Assembly (NCBI RefSeq): GCF_024679095.1
Contig: NC_066518.1
Location: 8,786,610-8,850,609, forward strand
DNA length: 64,000 nucleotides
Reading direction: 5' to 3'
Origin: Eriocheir sinensis
Taxonomy: Eukaryota; Arthropoda; Malacostraca; Decapoda; Varunidae
Part shown: positions 41,485-53,229 of the stretch, piece by piece
Layout of the letters: every line of letters begins with the position of its first letter
Position numbering within the stretch: the first letter of the stretch is position 1
Program-made: the position numbers and the translations under genes
The notes under the pieces: model-generated
Told to the model about the DNA's origin: nothing
What the model saw: the letters and a program-made list of their open reading frames with translations, nothing else
The model's database searches: none

Positions 41485-42330
41485 GAACTTAACGTTATTA
41501 CGACAATGAGTAATATCTTTGTTGCTGGTTGGATTAAAAATACTTGTCTAATCTATTCTTGAAGGCCCTAACTGTTGTACTATCAATGACATCACAGGGT
41601 AGAGAATTTCCAAACATTAACGACTCGACTGAAGAAGAAGTGTTTGGCTTCGTGTGACGAGAATCTTTTACCACTTATCTTGAAATTGTGATTTCTTCTT
41701 GTTCTATTTGATCGATCAATTGTAAAGTAATCTTCCGCATTAATGACACTACATCCTTTAAACATTTTAAACACTTCTATTAGATCGCCTCGCATTCTTC
41801 GGTTTGATAGGCTGAATAAATTTACTTCTTTAAGCCTTTGTTCATAAGATAAATTTCTCAACCTAGGAATCATTTTTGTTACTCTCCGTTGAACCCGATC
41901 TAACTTTTTTACGTCTTTTCTGTAATAGGGAGACCAAAAGTGTACACGGTACTCTAGATGGCATCGAACCAGCGAATTATACAGTTTTAATATTACTTTT
42001 GCAGATTCATTATTAAAGGCTTTTCCGATGAAGCCAACCAATTTGTTTGCGGTTTTAACTACTTCTGAACAATGCTGACTGGGCTTTAAATCGCTTGATA
42101 TAGTGATTCCATCATCCTTTTCTTTCCTTACTGCAGAAAGTTGTTGGCCATTCATTACGTACTGAACGTAATTGTTATTGTTTCCAATGTGTAACACTTT
42201 ACATTTGTCAACGTTAAGCTTCATTTGCAATTGATTGGCCCAACGTGCAAGTCGATCTAGATCTGATTGTAATGCTTCTTCGTCGAGTGTCGTAGTTACC
42301 TTACTAGCGATTTTGGTCATCAGCAAATTT
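41485..42330 (-). pseudogene. CR1-type LINE reverse transcriptase C-terminal part, deleted element
   Basis: The RT active-site FADD is encoded at 42316-42327, right at a deletion junction, and is followed by a frame change. The long frame then reads KVTTTLDEEALQSDLDRLA, VDKCKVLHIG, KEKDDGITISSDLKPSQHC, NSLVRCHLEYRVHFWSPYY, KKLDRVQRRVTKMIPRLRN and RRMRGDLIEVFKMFKG, all typical of the region after FADD in CR1/L2-like LINEs, to a stop at 41592. 41485-41590 holds a short decayed C-end and 3' UTR. Everything N-terminal of FADD in RT, and the endonuclease, is missing. Confidence 0.88.
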
Positions 42331-43151
42331 TGACCCTTGGGAGGATTCCTGAGATTATTATGTTACTGGCATCCGTTTATCGTTTATACTGCTTGATCAT
42401 GCGGCGGTATTTTTCAAGCAGTTCCTCAGAACGGGTTGTCCACGCACCATGGAGTCCCCAGATAGGCGAATCTCAAACTCATCCTCCATGGTGTCTGTCA
42501 GCACCTGGAACCTATTGAAGGTAGTGGAGGTCAGTAAATGTTTCGTTGCCTGTTTCGGTTTGGCTCCATTCCTTACAGGTTGGAGCCCGTCATCCTGTGA
42601 AGCAGGAAGAGAAGCGTTATGTGGGACAGGTTGGGAGTTGGCCTGTGAGGCAGGCTGGGAGCTAGCCTGTGAGGCAGGCTGGGAGTTAGCCTGTGATGCA
42701 GGCTGGGAGTTAGCCTGTGAAGCAGGCTGGGGGTTAGCCTGTGAGGCAGGCTGGGGGTTAGCCTGTGAGGCAGGCTGGGGGTTAGCCTGTGAGGCAGGCT
42801 GGGAGTTAGCCTGTGAGGCAGACTGGGGGTTAGCCTGTGAGGCAGGCTGGGAGTTAACCTGTGAGGCAGGTAACTCGTCCTCCCGTGAGCAGGAGGGTCG
42901 TTTAGAGGGGGCACAGTCTCGGTGGAGGGCCTCTCCACCATCGATGGTGGAGTCACTGCCACATTGCTAGCAACACATTCCTGAAGGGCTTCAAACTTTT
43001 TTTCAAGATCATGGTGTTTGTTTTTCCATTCGGTCACACCCTGCGTAAGTTTTAATCTTTGAATACAAAGGCGACAAGTTCTACTCAGCTGGTAGTACTG
43101 AGCTGAAAATCGTCCGGAACAGACGTCACACTTACGGAGTGTTGAAGGCAT
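42331..43151 (-). pseudogene. CR1-type LINE ORF1 (zinc finger plus esterase), internally deleted
   Basis: ORF1 starts at ATG 43149-43151 (MPSTLRKCDVCSGRF...). A Cys-rich finger (CDVC, then CRLC) is followed by a coiled-coil-like segment EWKNKHHDLEKKFEALQECV. After a frame change near 42890 comes a tandem 8-residue repeat (PASQANSQ type; DNA unit about 24 bp, about 10 copies, 42634-42866), then MEDEFEIRLSGDSMVRGQ with the GDS nucleophile motif of the SGNH esterase (codons 42451-42459). The central esterase is deleted and joined near 42420 to its later part (ELLEKYRRMIKQY and SGILPR), which is itself joined near 42330 to RT. Thus at least two internal deletions within one element. Same strand and order as the RT piece, so one element. 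Confidence 0.82.
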
Positions 43152-43719
43152 TGTAAGAAATTGATGCCGGTTCACAATTTGGGCAAATATCAAAAAACTC
43201 TCTCGAAATTACTTAAAGTGTGACCATATATTGAATTGGATAAGGAATGTGCATGGAAATTAGATACTACTATGTTAGATGCCTCCAACACTGGGAGTTA
43301 GCTCCCACAGGGTCTTGAAAACGCCGCAAAGTCTAATCGCTTGTCCTGAGCCTCGGTCACGAGAGACTTTCACAACCCGGCGCTTTTCAGCTATTGTCCT
43401 CGTAGTTTTGTCCCATAGACTGGGGTCGGCGTGGTCACCCAGAGCAAAGCTGGCAAAGGAGGAGAGGAACCAGCACTTCGTTCTCACTTTCCGACCCTTG
43501 CGAGGCCTGGTCAGTGGCACCTGTCACTAGGTGTTCTCCACCAACTCTAGAGAGTATTAGACGCCCTTCCAGAGAGACCAAAAAGCTGAAATATTCCTTG
43601 AGTATAAGAAAAACCCTCAGATACTCCACCTAGTAGCCAGGAGGTACAACCGCAGAAGGCCCACGGAAGACATCTCTTTCATGAGAAAAGAACAAGAACC
43701 AGATGCTATTGAAATACCA
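43152..43719. other. Anonymous DNA
   Basis: Short frames on both strands around 43275-43530 show no domain I recognise. Could include LINE 5' UTR of the - strand element. Confidence 0.4.
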
Positions 43720-43960
43720 GAATTTTCGCTTTTCTACACTCACACACGTCCTCCGTGTAACGAAACACACGAGAAATTAATCCAGACAAGGAAAGGTTTG
43801 CCGGCACCGGGGATCGAACCCGCGACCAGCGAGACGGGAGAGCCACTCCTTAACCAGTCGGCCAAAGAAGTACCCCCTGGCAGGGGTAGTTATGGGAGGC
43901 TCGCCCATCAGGCTCGTCGCCGCACTACACGGCTCCCCATTCCTCTGTAGATTAATTTCT
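43720..43960 (-). repeat. tRNA-derived SINE copy 1
   Basis: On the - strand TTGGCCGACTGGTTAAGGAG (A-box region) and GCGGGTTCGATCCCCGG (B box) lie about 30 bases apart, followed by GCAAACCTTTCC, TGTCTGGATTAATTTCTCGT and GTGTTTCGTTACACGGAGGA. The shared body with copy 2 at 44100 shows they are one family. Confidence 0.75.
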
Positions 43961-44099
43961 GTGTGTTGAGATTTCACATTTTCTATGAACTTCGGAGAGC
44001 ATGGGCCATCACTCTACCTGTTACCCACTCGGGATGACACAACAGAGCCACAGGAGAGGATGCTACCGCCTTGCCACCAGTGAAATGCCCGAATTTTCT

Positions 44100-44260
44100 C
44101 TTTAATACACTCCCACACGACCTCTGCGTGTAACGAAACACACGAGAAATTAGTCCAGACAAGGAAAGGTTTTGAACCGCGCCGGGGGATCGAACCCAGG
44201 GAGGCTTTTTAGTGTAGAGGTCGCCACACTCCTCTACACCGCAGGCCAAAATAACTAAGA
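44100..44260 (-). repeat. tRNA-derived SINE copy 2
   Basis: The - strand contains TGGGTTCGATCCCCCGG (B box) and the same body as copy 1 (AAACCTTTCCTTGTCTGGAC, AATTTCTCGTGTGTTTCGTT). The A-box half differs. Same orientation as copy 1, about 370 bp away. Confidence 0.72.
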
Positions 44261-44477
44261 CACGGTCCAGCTAACTAGGACCCTGGAACTCCAGCCATTG
44301 CCTCATAAAGAGATCTACTGCCTGCAGTCCAATCCACAACTGCAGCTGCCCAGAGACTTCACCATGACCCTGGCACGGAAGACAGATCAGGTATTACACC
44401 TTGTCCAAGGGTGACCTGAGACTATGGAAGGCTGGGGCGTCTAGTTCCCTGAGGTGAAAACACTTCACCCGCAAACC

Positions 44478-44548
44478 GGAGGAGGAGGAGGAGGAGGAGG
44501 AGGAGGAGGAGGAGGAGGAGGAGGAGGAGGAGGAGGAGGAGGAGGAGC
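44478..44548. repeat. (GGA)n microsatellite
   Basis: About 23 GGA triplets. Small CT (44788-44812) and CTC (44918-44947) arrays follow. 44950-45254 shows nothing else. Confidence 0.95.
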
Positions 44549-45254
44549 TTAATGGCCTCCCGTGAGCTCTCCTCCACCCGGGCAAATAAGCATTGAAAAT
44601 ATCTTCCATTTCCATGCGTCTTTTTCCATAGTTTTCCGCCCTTCCAGTTCTCTTGTTTGCCTCGACATTTTTCGACGCGTTCTTTTCTTGTTTCGGTTTC
44701 CTTCTTTTTTTTTTCGCTGGATTCTTTTCTCTATTGCGCCTTCTCTCAAAATGTTGGTTCGATGACGTATGAGCGACTTCCAGGGTCTCTCTCTCTCTCT
44801 CTCTCTCTCTCGTGTGTGCGTGTGTGTGTACCTCTCCATCAGCAAGACGTATCTCTCCTCGTTATTTTTAATGAACTATACGAAGGCCCCTTTTTTTATA
44901 GCACTTTTAAGTCACACCTCCTCCTCCTCCTCCTCCTCCTCCTCCTCTCTATGAGTTGATGATATTTTGCTCATGTCTTCGCTTGTAAGGTAGATTTTCA
45001 TTATAATTATGAACAAACTACTAATATATTCCTCGTTTTTATATCGGTATCGCCTTCTCTTTTTTGGCGTATCTGCTCTGTGGTATCAATTCCTATTCAT
45101 TAACGCTAATTAACTGGGTCCATAAACGAGTACTTTATTAATTATCTCAGATTAACCTTTTGTCCCTTCATATCCGATTTCTCTTGAGACCGATTTATGG
45201 GCGGAGTCGTGTCGTGACGTGGCCATTCAAAGTGCGCTGGCCGAAATGTTACGT

Positions 45255-46065
45255 AAGGTTTTGGACTGTTAAATGTTCTCTGATTCTCTCTAACAACCTC
45301 ATCATATCCTTATCATAACATTACCCGTACGAATTTTCTGTGCCAACCATATATTTTTTTGGGGGGGTGGGGAGGTTAGTTGGTAGAGGAGGCTAACATA
45401 TTTTGGACTGTTAAGTGTTCTCTGATTCTCACTAACAACCTCATCATATCCTTATCATAACATTACAAGTACGAATTTTCTGTACCAACCATATTTTTTT
45501 TTTTTGGGGGGGGGAGGTTAGTTGGTAGAGGAGTCTAACATATTTTGGACTGTTAAATATTCTTTGATTCCCACTAACAACCCTGTCATGACCTTAGCAT
45601 ATATTACCAGTACGAATTTAATGAACTAACCATATTTTATTTTTTTGAGGGATAGGGGAGGTTAGTTGGTATAGAGGAGGCTAGCATATCTTGGACTGTT
45701 AAATGTTCTCTGATTTCCACTAACAACCCTGTCATGACCTTAGCATAACATTAGCAGTACGAATTTTCTGTGCCAATCATATATTTTTTTTTTTGGGGGG
45801 GAGGAGGTCAGCTGGTAGAAGAGGCTAACATATTTTGGATTGTTTAGTGTTCTTTGATTTCCACTAACAACCTTATCATTAGGATTTTTTTTAATCAACC
45901 ATATTTTTTTTCTTCTTTTTTATGGGGGGAGGAGGAGGTCAGTTGGTAGAGGAGGCTAACATATTTTGGATTATTTAGTGTTCTTTGATTTCCACGAACA
46001 ACCTTATAAGAATTTTTTAATCAACCATATTTTTTTTCTTCTTTTTGGGGGGTCATTTGGTTAGC
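45255..46065 (+). repeat. ~142-bp local satellite, six copies
   Basis: TTGGACTGTT or a variant recurs at 45261, 45403, 45545, 45691, 45835 and 45966. Units share TTCTCTGATT, ACTAACAACC, TACGAATTTTCTGT, an AACCATAT-poly(T) stretch, a G-run and GGTTAGTTGGTAGAGGAGGC. Poly(T)/poly(G) lengths explain most size differences. No gene. Confidence 0.92.
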
Positions 46066-46431
46066 GACGCACCCGAAAGGTACACTAAGCCGCTTACGGT
46101 TAATACTTCCGAGTAAAAACTCCTAACTTTTGGCTTTTATTTTTTCCCTCTCCGAAAATCATCTTGTCGGGTGGCGTGTGTCTCAGAGGAGTTTTCTCTT
46201 TCTTTCTGGATGAAAAAACTTGATCAATAAAAAAAATCAATTAGCTTTGACCAACTAATAATAATTTTTTCGCATGTAACACGGCTAATTTATTCTGTGT
46301 TCGGGATATGAGACCGTCACTAGATTTTTTAAAAGTCGTATCAGTATTTATTAACAACTATGTGGCTACTTTGGCTTTTTACTACCATTTTTGGGATGAA
46401 ATGGGTTAGAAGTGTCGACAGTACCAACGAG

Positions 46432-46825
46432 GCGGGAGGCGGTGGCTGAGTCGTCAAAGTAACGGCCCCGTGTTCAGGAGGACGCGAGTTCAATCCCCGC
46501 CCGGTGCCACCAAGCTGGGATTTTTCAGCCGCCGCCGAGTGGCTTAAAACTACCCACATGCTGTCCAGAAGGCCACCTATCAACCCGGACTCTAGATTCT
46601 AGGATCAAAGATGAGCTCTGGGAGGGCAGCATGAGCCAATGCAAGATGGCGCCACTATAAACACTCGCCTGCGCCAGAACGGGCTGGGCCGACCATCAGG
46701 ACCCACCGGAAAGAAGCCTTGGACCGACCATCAGGATCCACCGGGAAGAAGCCTACCGGCGCAATAGGCCGCAACGTAAAAATAAAAAAATAAAAAATAA
46801 AATAAATAAATTAAAAAAAAACTTT
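46432..46825 (+). mobile_element. tRNA-derived SINE, apparently full length
   Basis: Starts with GGCGGTGGCTGAGTCGTCAA (A-box like). B-box-like GAGTTCAATCCCC follows about 40 bases later. A unique body of about 270 bp includes a duplicated GACCGACCATCAGGA(C/T)CCACCGG motif. The 3' end is an A/T-rich tail of AAAAT-like units. The head resembles the repeat at 22655; a fragment of the body occurs at 61101. Confidence 0.85.
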
Positions 46826-46919
46826 GAAAAACGGTTAAAAAAAAAAAAGACAAATCAGCCACATCATTATTGACGAAAACTAATACCATGTTTAATAAAA
46901 AAAAATCAGGCTAACTTTC

Positions 46920-47225
46920 TACTTCCCTAGAGTGGAGACCTTTGACAAATCCTAGTGTTCCAAAGACGTAAAACTCAGCAAACGAAGAGTTACTAAAAAA
47001 AAAAATAACACAAGTGGCTTCGCGTATTTCCCTTTCAGCTAGAGACCTTCAGTAAATCCTAGAGTTCCAAAGTCGTAAACCTCAGCAAACGAAGAGTTAC
47101 TAAAAAAAAAAATAACAACAGTGGCTTCGAGTATTTCCCTTTCAGCTAGAGACCTTCAGTAAATCCTAGTGCTGTAAAGACGAAAACCTCAGCAAACAAA
47201 GAATTACTAGGAAGAAATATAACAA
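46920..47225 (+). repeat. ~107-bp tandem repeat, three copies
   Basis: GAGACC starts at 46936, 47042 and 47149. Units share AAATCCTAG, CTCAGCAAACGAAGAGTTAC, poly(A) and GTGGCTTCG(A/C)GTATTTCCC. Confidence 0.92.
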
Positions 47226-47701
47226 CAGAGACCTCGCTCACCACCAGCATGCAGGGAGTGGGTGTTTGCATGTGGGTGCTCGGTGCCTTCCAATCAATAG
47301 GGCGGCGGTGACAAGCTAATCTACGGACTCACGCTCTTCTTTTTATTTCACGTACCAATCTTTGTCAGTACAGGGAAATAGAGGAGTGTAGATGGCAGTG
47401 TCGGCTTCCCAAAGTCAAAAGGTTGGTGAAGGCAAACGAGTCCCTTTTCGCTAAAACTCCCTTTTTGAAGCGCTACCAAAATTTGCGACTGAAAGGAAGA
47501 AAAATCAAACACTCCTTTCATCCTGGTGCCTCGCCTCATGCATCGCTCCCCTCCACACCACACATGCAGGCGCCCGTTTGTCCACTCTGCTGCTAAAAAT
47601 ATCTCACACACATTTTCCCTTCCCACTATACCAATTACTCGTTACCATTGCATTAACCTACTTAACTTTACTACTTTAATCTATATAGACATGGATTAAT
47701 T
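47226..47701. other. Anonymous DNA
   Basis: No supported feature. Confidence 0.5.
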
Positions 47702-47785
47702 GTAGGAGCAGCGAGTAGCGGGCTTTTTTTATTATTGTTTCCTTTTTTGTGCCCTTGAGCTGTCTCCTTTGTTGTAAAAAAAAAT
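47702..47785 (+). mobile_element. LINE 3' end fragment
   Basis: TAGGAGCAGCGAGTAGCGGG, T-rich run, TGCCCTTGAGCTGTCTCCTT, TGTTGT and an A-run: a very short 5'-truncated copy of the LINE family at 38925. Confidence 0.85.
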
Positions 47786-48063
47786 ATTACAGAAGACAAC
47801 TCCTGGTTCTCTTTCGTACACTGATAAAAATATTTTGTGGTTTATATATCCTCCTGGCTTATCTGCGTTCCGTTGCCGGCATTGCGAGGAACACGAAGGC
47901 GTCATAAGTATGCGAGTTGGATGCCATGAGACGTGTTTTCCCTCATGCGTCTGTACAGCTCCTGCCTTGCCTCTTATTCTCATTCATGGGCGCCGGGGTG
48001 CAAGCAGATAGTTGGAATGACTCACAGCCACGCGCATACACAACGAAGGGAATAATATGAAAG

Positions 48064-48065
<2 letters not shown>

Positions 48066-48104
<39 letters not shown>
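48066..48104. repeat. (CA)n microsatellite
   Basis: About 19 CA units. Confidence 0.95.
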
Positions 48105-48106
<2 letters not shown>

Positions 48107-48304
48107 GCACACACACACCCGTGAGGTACACGGAAAGAAAGAGACGCGGACTCACAGATTACAGAAAGGGTAAAAGACACAGCAGAAAATTGTTTAACAC
48201 GCACGTTTGAATTTTTATAGATAAATGAAATGTATTGAAAGAAAAGTAAAAAAAATAGCTTGATGATGATGATGATAATGATGATGACGTGATAATGAAG
48301 GTAA

Positions 48305-48867
<563 letters not shown>

Positions 48868-49051
48868 TAATAACATAATGATGATGATTACTAAAAAGCA
48901 TCATTATCGTCATCAATAATTATTGTACATTATTGTTATTGTTATCATGGAAACCACCATCACCCTCGGTGGCCGCAGCTCTCATCACCGGCTGTTGTCA
49001 GAACTTTACCAGCCTCTGCTTTGTCTAGTCCCTTCATTCGCCTACACGCCC

Positions 49052-49243
49052 CTTTCCCAACCCTGGGGTCGTGACCCCAAGTGGGGTCGCCAAGCGTTTT
49101 TCCTGGGGTCGCCAAGACCTCAAAATATTAAACATGGTGTTATTATATTATAATAACACATATACAACTAAACTAGTGGGGTCGCGGTCATGTCTAAGGG
49201 TGCATGATTGGGGTCGCCTGAAAAAAAGGTTGGGAACCACCGG
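49052..49243. mobile_element. hAT-like MITE
   Basis: Left end CCCAACCCTGGGGTCGTGAC; right end AGGTTGGGAACCACC. GGGGTCGC(C/G) blocks recur inside. The TTCCCAACC/GGTTGGGAA termini are typical of hAT-derived MITEs across animals (established pattern). A possible 8-bp target duplication is imperfect (CGCCTACA / GCCCTACA). No transposase. Confidence 0.7.
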
Positions 49244-49734
49244 GCCCTACACCTTCTGTTAAGTCGCCGCGCACTTTTCACCTTTTTGATGAATGCTTTG
49301 GTTTAAGCCAGTCCTTGTATTTTACGTCTCCCAACTAATGACTCATCTATATCATTTGCCTTTGCACAGACTAACGTTTTTATATCCCTTTTATAGCAAG
49401 GGGGCCAGAACAGTGCGACACAATTAAGGTTCGGATTAACTAATACAACACATCAAAGTACCATTCAAACTATAATATTAGCGGTACACAATCATACTCA
49501 CGCACAAAGGGTCAGCGGAGCGGAGATGAGCACCACCGCCACGCGCAGCCACAGCTAACGCCCCCAACTTTACCTTTACATACCATCTCAGTTAACTGCG
49601 TACTTATAAACTCATTCCCGCTTGAGGGGATTCAAATAACTTCACACAATTGGGCGTCGCAACGAGGTGTATATGTTTCAGCAGACGGACACATCTGCGC
49701 CAAATACCTCCTCTCCTCCCCTTCCCCTCCTTTC
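49244..49734. other. Anonymous DNA
   Basis: 49500-49560 contains GTCAGCGGAGCGGAGATGAG; no gene supported. Confidence 0.5.
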
Positions 49735-49970
49735 CCTTCCGTGTTGGCGATCCCCTCTACATCCTTGTACAAACCTCCTTCTCAAGAGGAACTCACCCTC
49801 TCCTCCTTTCCCCTCCCCTCCATGTTGGTAATCCCCTCTACATCCTTGTACAAACCTCCTTCTCAACAGGAAATCCCCTATTGTCCTTTCCCCTCCCCTC
49901 CGTGTTGGTGATCCCCTCTACATCCTTGTACAGACCTCCCTCTCAACAGGAACTCCACGCCGCTGCTCTC
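49735..49970 (+). repeat. 81-bp minisatellite, three copies
   Basis: GTTGG(C/T)(G/A)ATCCCC occurs at 49743, 49824 and 49905. Units share CTCTACATCCTTGTACA(A/G)ACC and TTTCCCCTCCCCTCC. 81 is a multiple of three, so one frame stays open (GDPLYILVQTSFS), by unit length. Confidence 0.92.
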
Positions 49971-50319
49971 AACTCCTGACCTTTGCTGTTACTGAGTGGA
50001 GCAAGGAGAGCACTGTGCGGCTTTCCATGCTCTGAGATTCTCTATCCATCAACACCATGCAAGCAACATACGGAATCCTTCACTGGACTCCCATTGCTTC
50101 TCGTGTTTTGTCTGCTCATTCATCCAAGCCCGGTATAGAAAAAAATATCACGTCAACTTTTAACTGTAAGGTCCACAACATCGTCTAATGGTGACTATGG
50201 TGAGAGGGAAAGCATGTTACTTCAGTCACTTCCAAATCTTTTCCTTACCATTATTATATTCTTTTCTTTTACAGCTGTTCAGGTTCCGCCATTCTCGGAG
50301 CCTGTCTAATAAAAACGAG

Positions 50320-50540
50320 TACAAGAGAAGAAGAAGAAGAAAAAGAAGAAGAAGAGGAAGAAGAAAAAAGAACAAGAACAAGAAGAACAAGAACAAGGAG
50401 AACAAGAACAAGACGAAGATGAACAAGAAGATGAAGTAGACGAAAAGAAGACGAAGGCGAAGAAAAAGAAGAAGACGAGAGAGAAGAAGCAAAAAAAGAA
50501 ACGAAAAACAAAAATGAGCATAATAAAGAAAAAAGAGGAA
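50320..50540. repeat. GAA/ACAAGA-rich purine block
   Basis: Degenerate AAGAAG, AACAAG and GACGAAG units; low complexity. Confidence 0.85.
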
Positions 50541-50789
50541 GCGACATATGCACCGCTGAAGACATCGTAAAGGATCACCTGAGGGATATCTCATTTCCTC
50601 AAGTGTGTCCATTTCATGCTCCAGAGAAGAGGCAAAACACCCAACACGATTACGAAAGGACGAGACGACGAACGATATCCCTCAAAATGATAAAAAATAA
50701 AAAAAATCCAATTGTATCGCTATCACCAAACAGTAACCGGAAAACGAAGCACTCTGGCAGGCGACACATAAGAGGGAAAGAACAGATAA

Positions 50790-50905
50790 CACCTTTTTTT
50801 TTTTTCTTTTGTACAGCAGAGGAGACAGTGCGGGTGCGTAAAAATAAAAGAAAACAATATGAAAAAAAAAAAAGCCCGCTACTTACTGCTCCTAATTCTA
50901 GTTAC
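50790..50905 (-). mobile_element. LINE 3' end fragment
   Basis: On the - strand: GGAGCAGTAAGTAGCGGGCT, T-rich run, then CTGTCTCCTCTGCTGTAC and an A-run. Same family as 38925, more diverged. Confidence 0.75.
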
Positions 50906-50984
50906 TGTTATTGTTGCTGATGCTGATGATACTGACGGCGATGGAAAAAGAAGAACGCATAAGGACAGATAACTAAATTGGGAT

Positions 50985-51210
50985 CATACTCTTAAACATT
51001 TCGACGCCCAAGCACACAAAATTGACAGGGTTTTCGTGGGAGTTTCGGGGCATTTCCAGGGGTTGGTTTACGACCCTGGTGGTAGTCTGATCATTCTCCT
51101 GTACCATGAACCTAAAATAACACTCATTAGAACTCGACTGATCTCTTTTTCGGCCTTTGGGAATAGTTCATGTGAGAGATGGAAGCGTCTGAGAATACCG
51201 ACCTATAAAA
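50985..51210 (-). repeat. MITE-like repeat, reverse copy of the 56.7-kb element
   Basis: On the - strand: GTCGGTATTCTCAGACGCTT start, CCAAAGGCCGAAAAAGAGAT, ATGAGTG-like unit, TGGAAATGCCCCGAAACTCC, and CATTTAAGAGT-type end near 50985. One unit of the family amplified at 23800. It is followed by a GGA-rich purine block at 51225-51500. Confidence 0.75.
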
Positions 51211-51224
51211 AAAATATAAGGGAA

Positions 51225-51500
51225 GCCGCTACAGGAGAAGAGGGAGGGGCGGCAACAGGGGAGGAGGAAAAGGGGGAGGAGGAAGAGTGGAAGAAGGAGA
51301 GAGAGGAGGGGGATGACGTCGAAGGGGAAGGTGGAGAGGAGAAGAAGGTGGCTGAGGTGGTGGTGGAGGTGGCGGAGGAGGTGGCGGGGGAGGTGAGGAA
51401 GGAGGAGGAAGAGGAGGGGGAGGAGGAGGGGACAGGGGGGGGGGCGGGGGAGGTAGCGGCTGTGGGGGAGTGGGGAGGGGAGGCGAGAGTGGAGGAGAGG
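51225..51500. repeat. GGA/GGAG-rich purine block
   Basis: Strongly purine-biased, degenerate GAGGAGG units. Apparent long frames are low complexity. Confidence 0.85.
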
Positions 51501-51544
51501 CGCAATCGAAGCATCTAAAGAAATACCTTCCAATCTTGTTACAT

Positions 51545-51980
51545 GTCCTCATCACGAACCTCTTACATAACCTAAACTCCCAAAGGTCTGAGCTCCATAT
51601 TCTTAAACGTATCAGGCTCCCAGTACGCCAATTCTCCAAAGCCACAAAGAAGATTAACCGGGTTTGCAGGGTTGATTTTCCCTTTTAAGATGCAGAAGAC
51701 GCGGGGAAAACTATCATTAGGATCACAAAACGGTCCTTGAAAATTACAGCAACCTCTACGACTGGCTTTTTCATTACATATATTTCCGTTCATCGTGCAG
51801 AAGACGCGGGGAAAGCTATCATTAAAATCACAAAACGGTCCATGAAAATTACAGGATCTTCTACGAGGGGGGTTTTCATTACAGATACTCCCGTTCATCG
51901 TGCAGAAGACGCGGGGAAAGCTATCATTAGGGTCACGAAACGGTCCATGAAAATTACAGCAGCACGAGGGGCTTTTTATA
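51545..51980 (+). repeat. Related ~104-bp tandem repeat, three copies
   Basis: TGCAGAAGACGCGGGGAAA recurs at about 51690, 51799 and 51901. Units share CTATCATTA, TCAC(A/G)AAACGGTCC and TGAAAATTACAG. The region before it contains ATTCTTAAACGTATCAGGCT. Similar to a diverged, shortened version of the 147-bp unit at 23.8 kb. Confidence 0.8.
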
Positions 51981-52133
51981 TACAGGCGAACTGAGCCGTC
52001 AATACATTTAATAACACGGGTCTGAGTCTCCTTAGATCGTGAGCGTTATTAGGTGTCGTTTATTTGGTGATTGTCCAGGAGCAGCGAGGGTGAAAAGGAT
52101 ATGAAAATGTGCAGCGTTCATTAAAAGTTGAGA

Positions 52134-52134
<1 letters not shown>

Positions 52135-52198
<64 letters not shown>
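52135..52198. repeat. (GT)n microsatellite
   Basis: About 31 GT units. Confidence 0.96.
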
Positions 52199-52202
<4 letters not shown>

Positions 52203-52401
52203 GACGTGCCTCGCGAGACCTTCTATTATCGTCCCCTCTCGTTTACAGTTTGCCGTTTTTTTTTTTTTTTCCCATTAATTATGAAGATTACGGCGACCGG
52301 GATGAGTATTTTAAGGATACGGCTGATGATGAGTATGGTGATAGTGGTGGTTGTGGTGGTGGTTCGGGATGGTGATTGTGGTGATGGCGTGTTTTTTTTA
52401 T

Positions 52402-52820
<419 letters not shown>

Positions 52821-52823
<3 letters not shown>

Positions 52824-53229
52824 TCCACACCATCAATACCGTATGACCTTAAAACACATGCAGCTAAAGGTATTCGATGATGCTGGCGGACTGAATGTTG
52901 TTACCGGGAATTCCTGGCCCAAAGGTGTGTGGTGCAGTAAAGCGGAAATCATCAAGTGCTCCTCCGCGGTATTATGTTTTCGCTCTCCTCTTAACCCGAG
53001 ATTACCGTGAACGCCTCTTGTATTTAAAGCCCATTGTCACGCCCGCCTGATGAAGACACTCGTGCTGGGGCCGTCCCGCGCACCTCGTTGCTCAGCCCTC
53101 CCCGGCGCTTCAGTTCGGGGGTTTACGGCCACTTTGCATCTACCGCATGAGAGCTGCAGGCAACGGCGCGCCACAGAGCTTGCCGAACCCCTTCTCCCCG
53201 GCAACGTACATTTGAGGAGGGACAAATCA
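52821..53229. other. Anonymous DNA
   Basis: Slightly GC-rich at 53040-53200; no gene supported. Confidence 0.45.

Noticed and set aside
42449..42970. ORF with repeated CEAGWELA on the + strand
   Set aside because: Antisense reading of the 24-bp repeat inside LINE ORF1.
43795..43880. Functional tRNA gene
   Set aside because: A and B boxes are present but no consistent cloverleaf; attached to a repeated SINE body. Same for 28285, 46432, 57425 and 59880.
51036..51645. Glu/Gly-rich and Pro-rich ORFs on both strands
   Set aside because: Purine block, low complexity, overlapping a known repeat.
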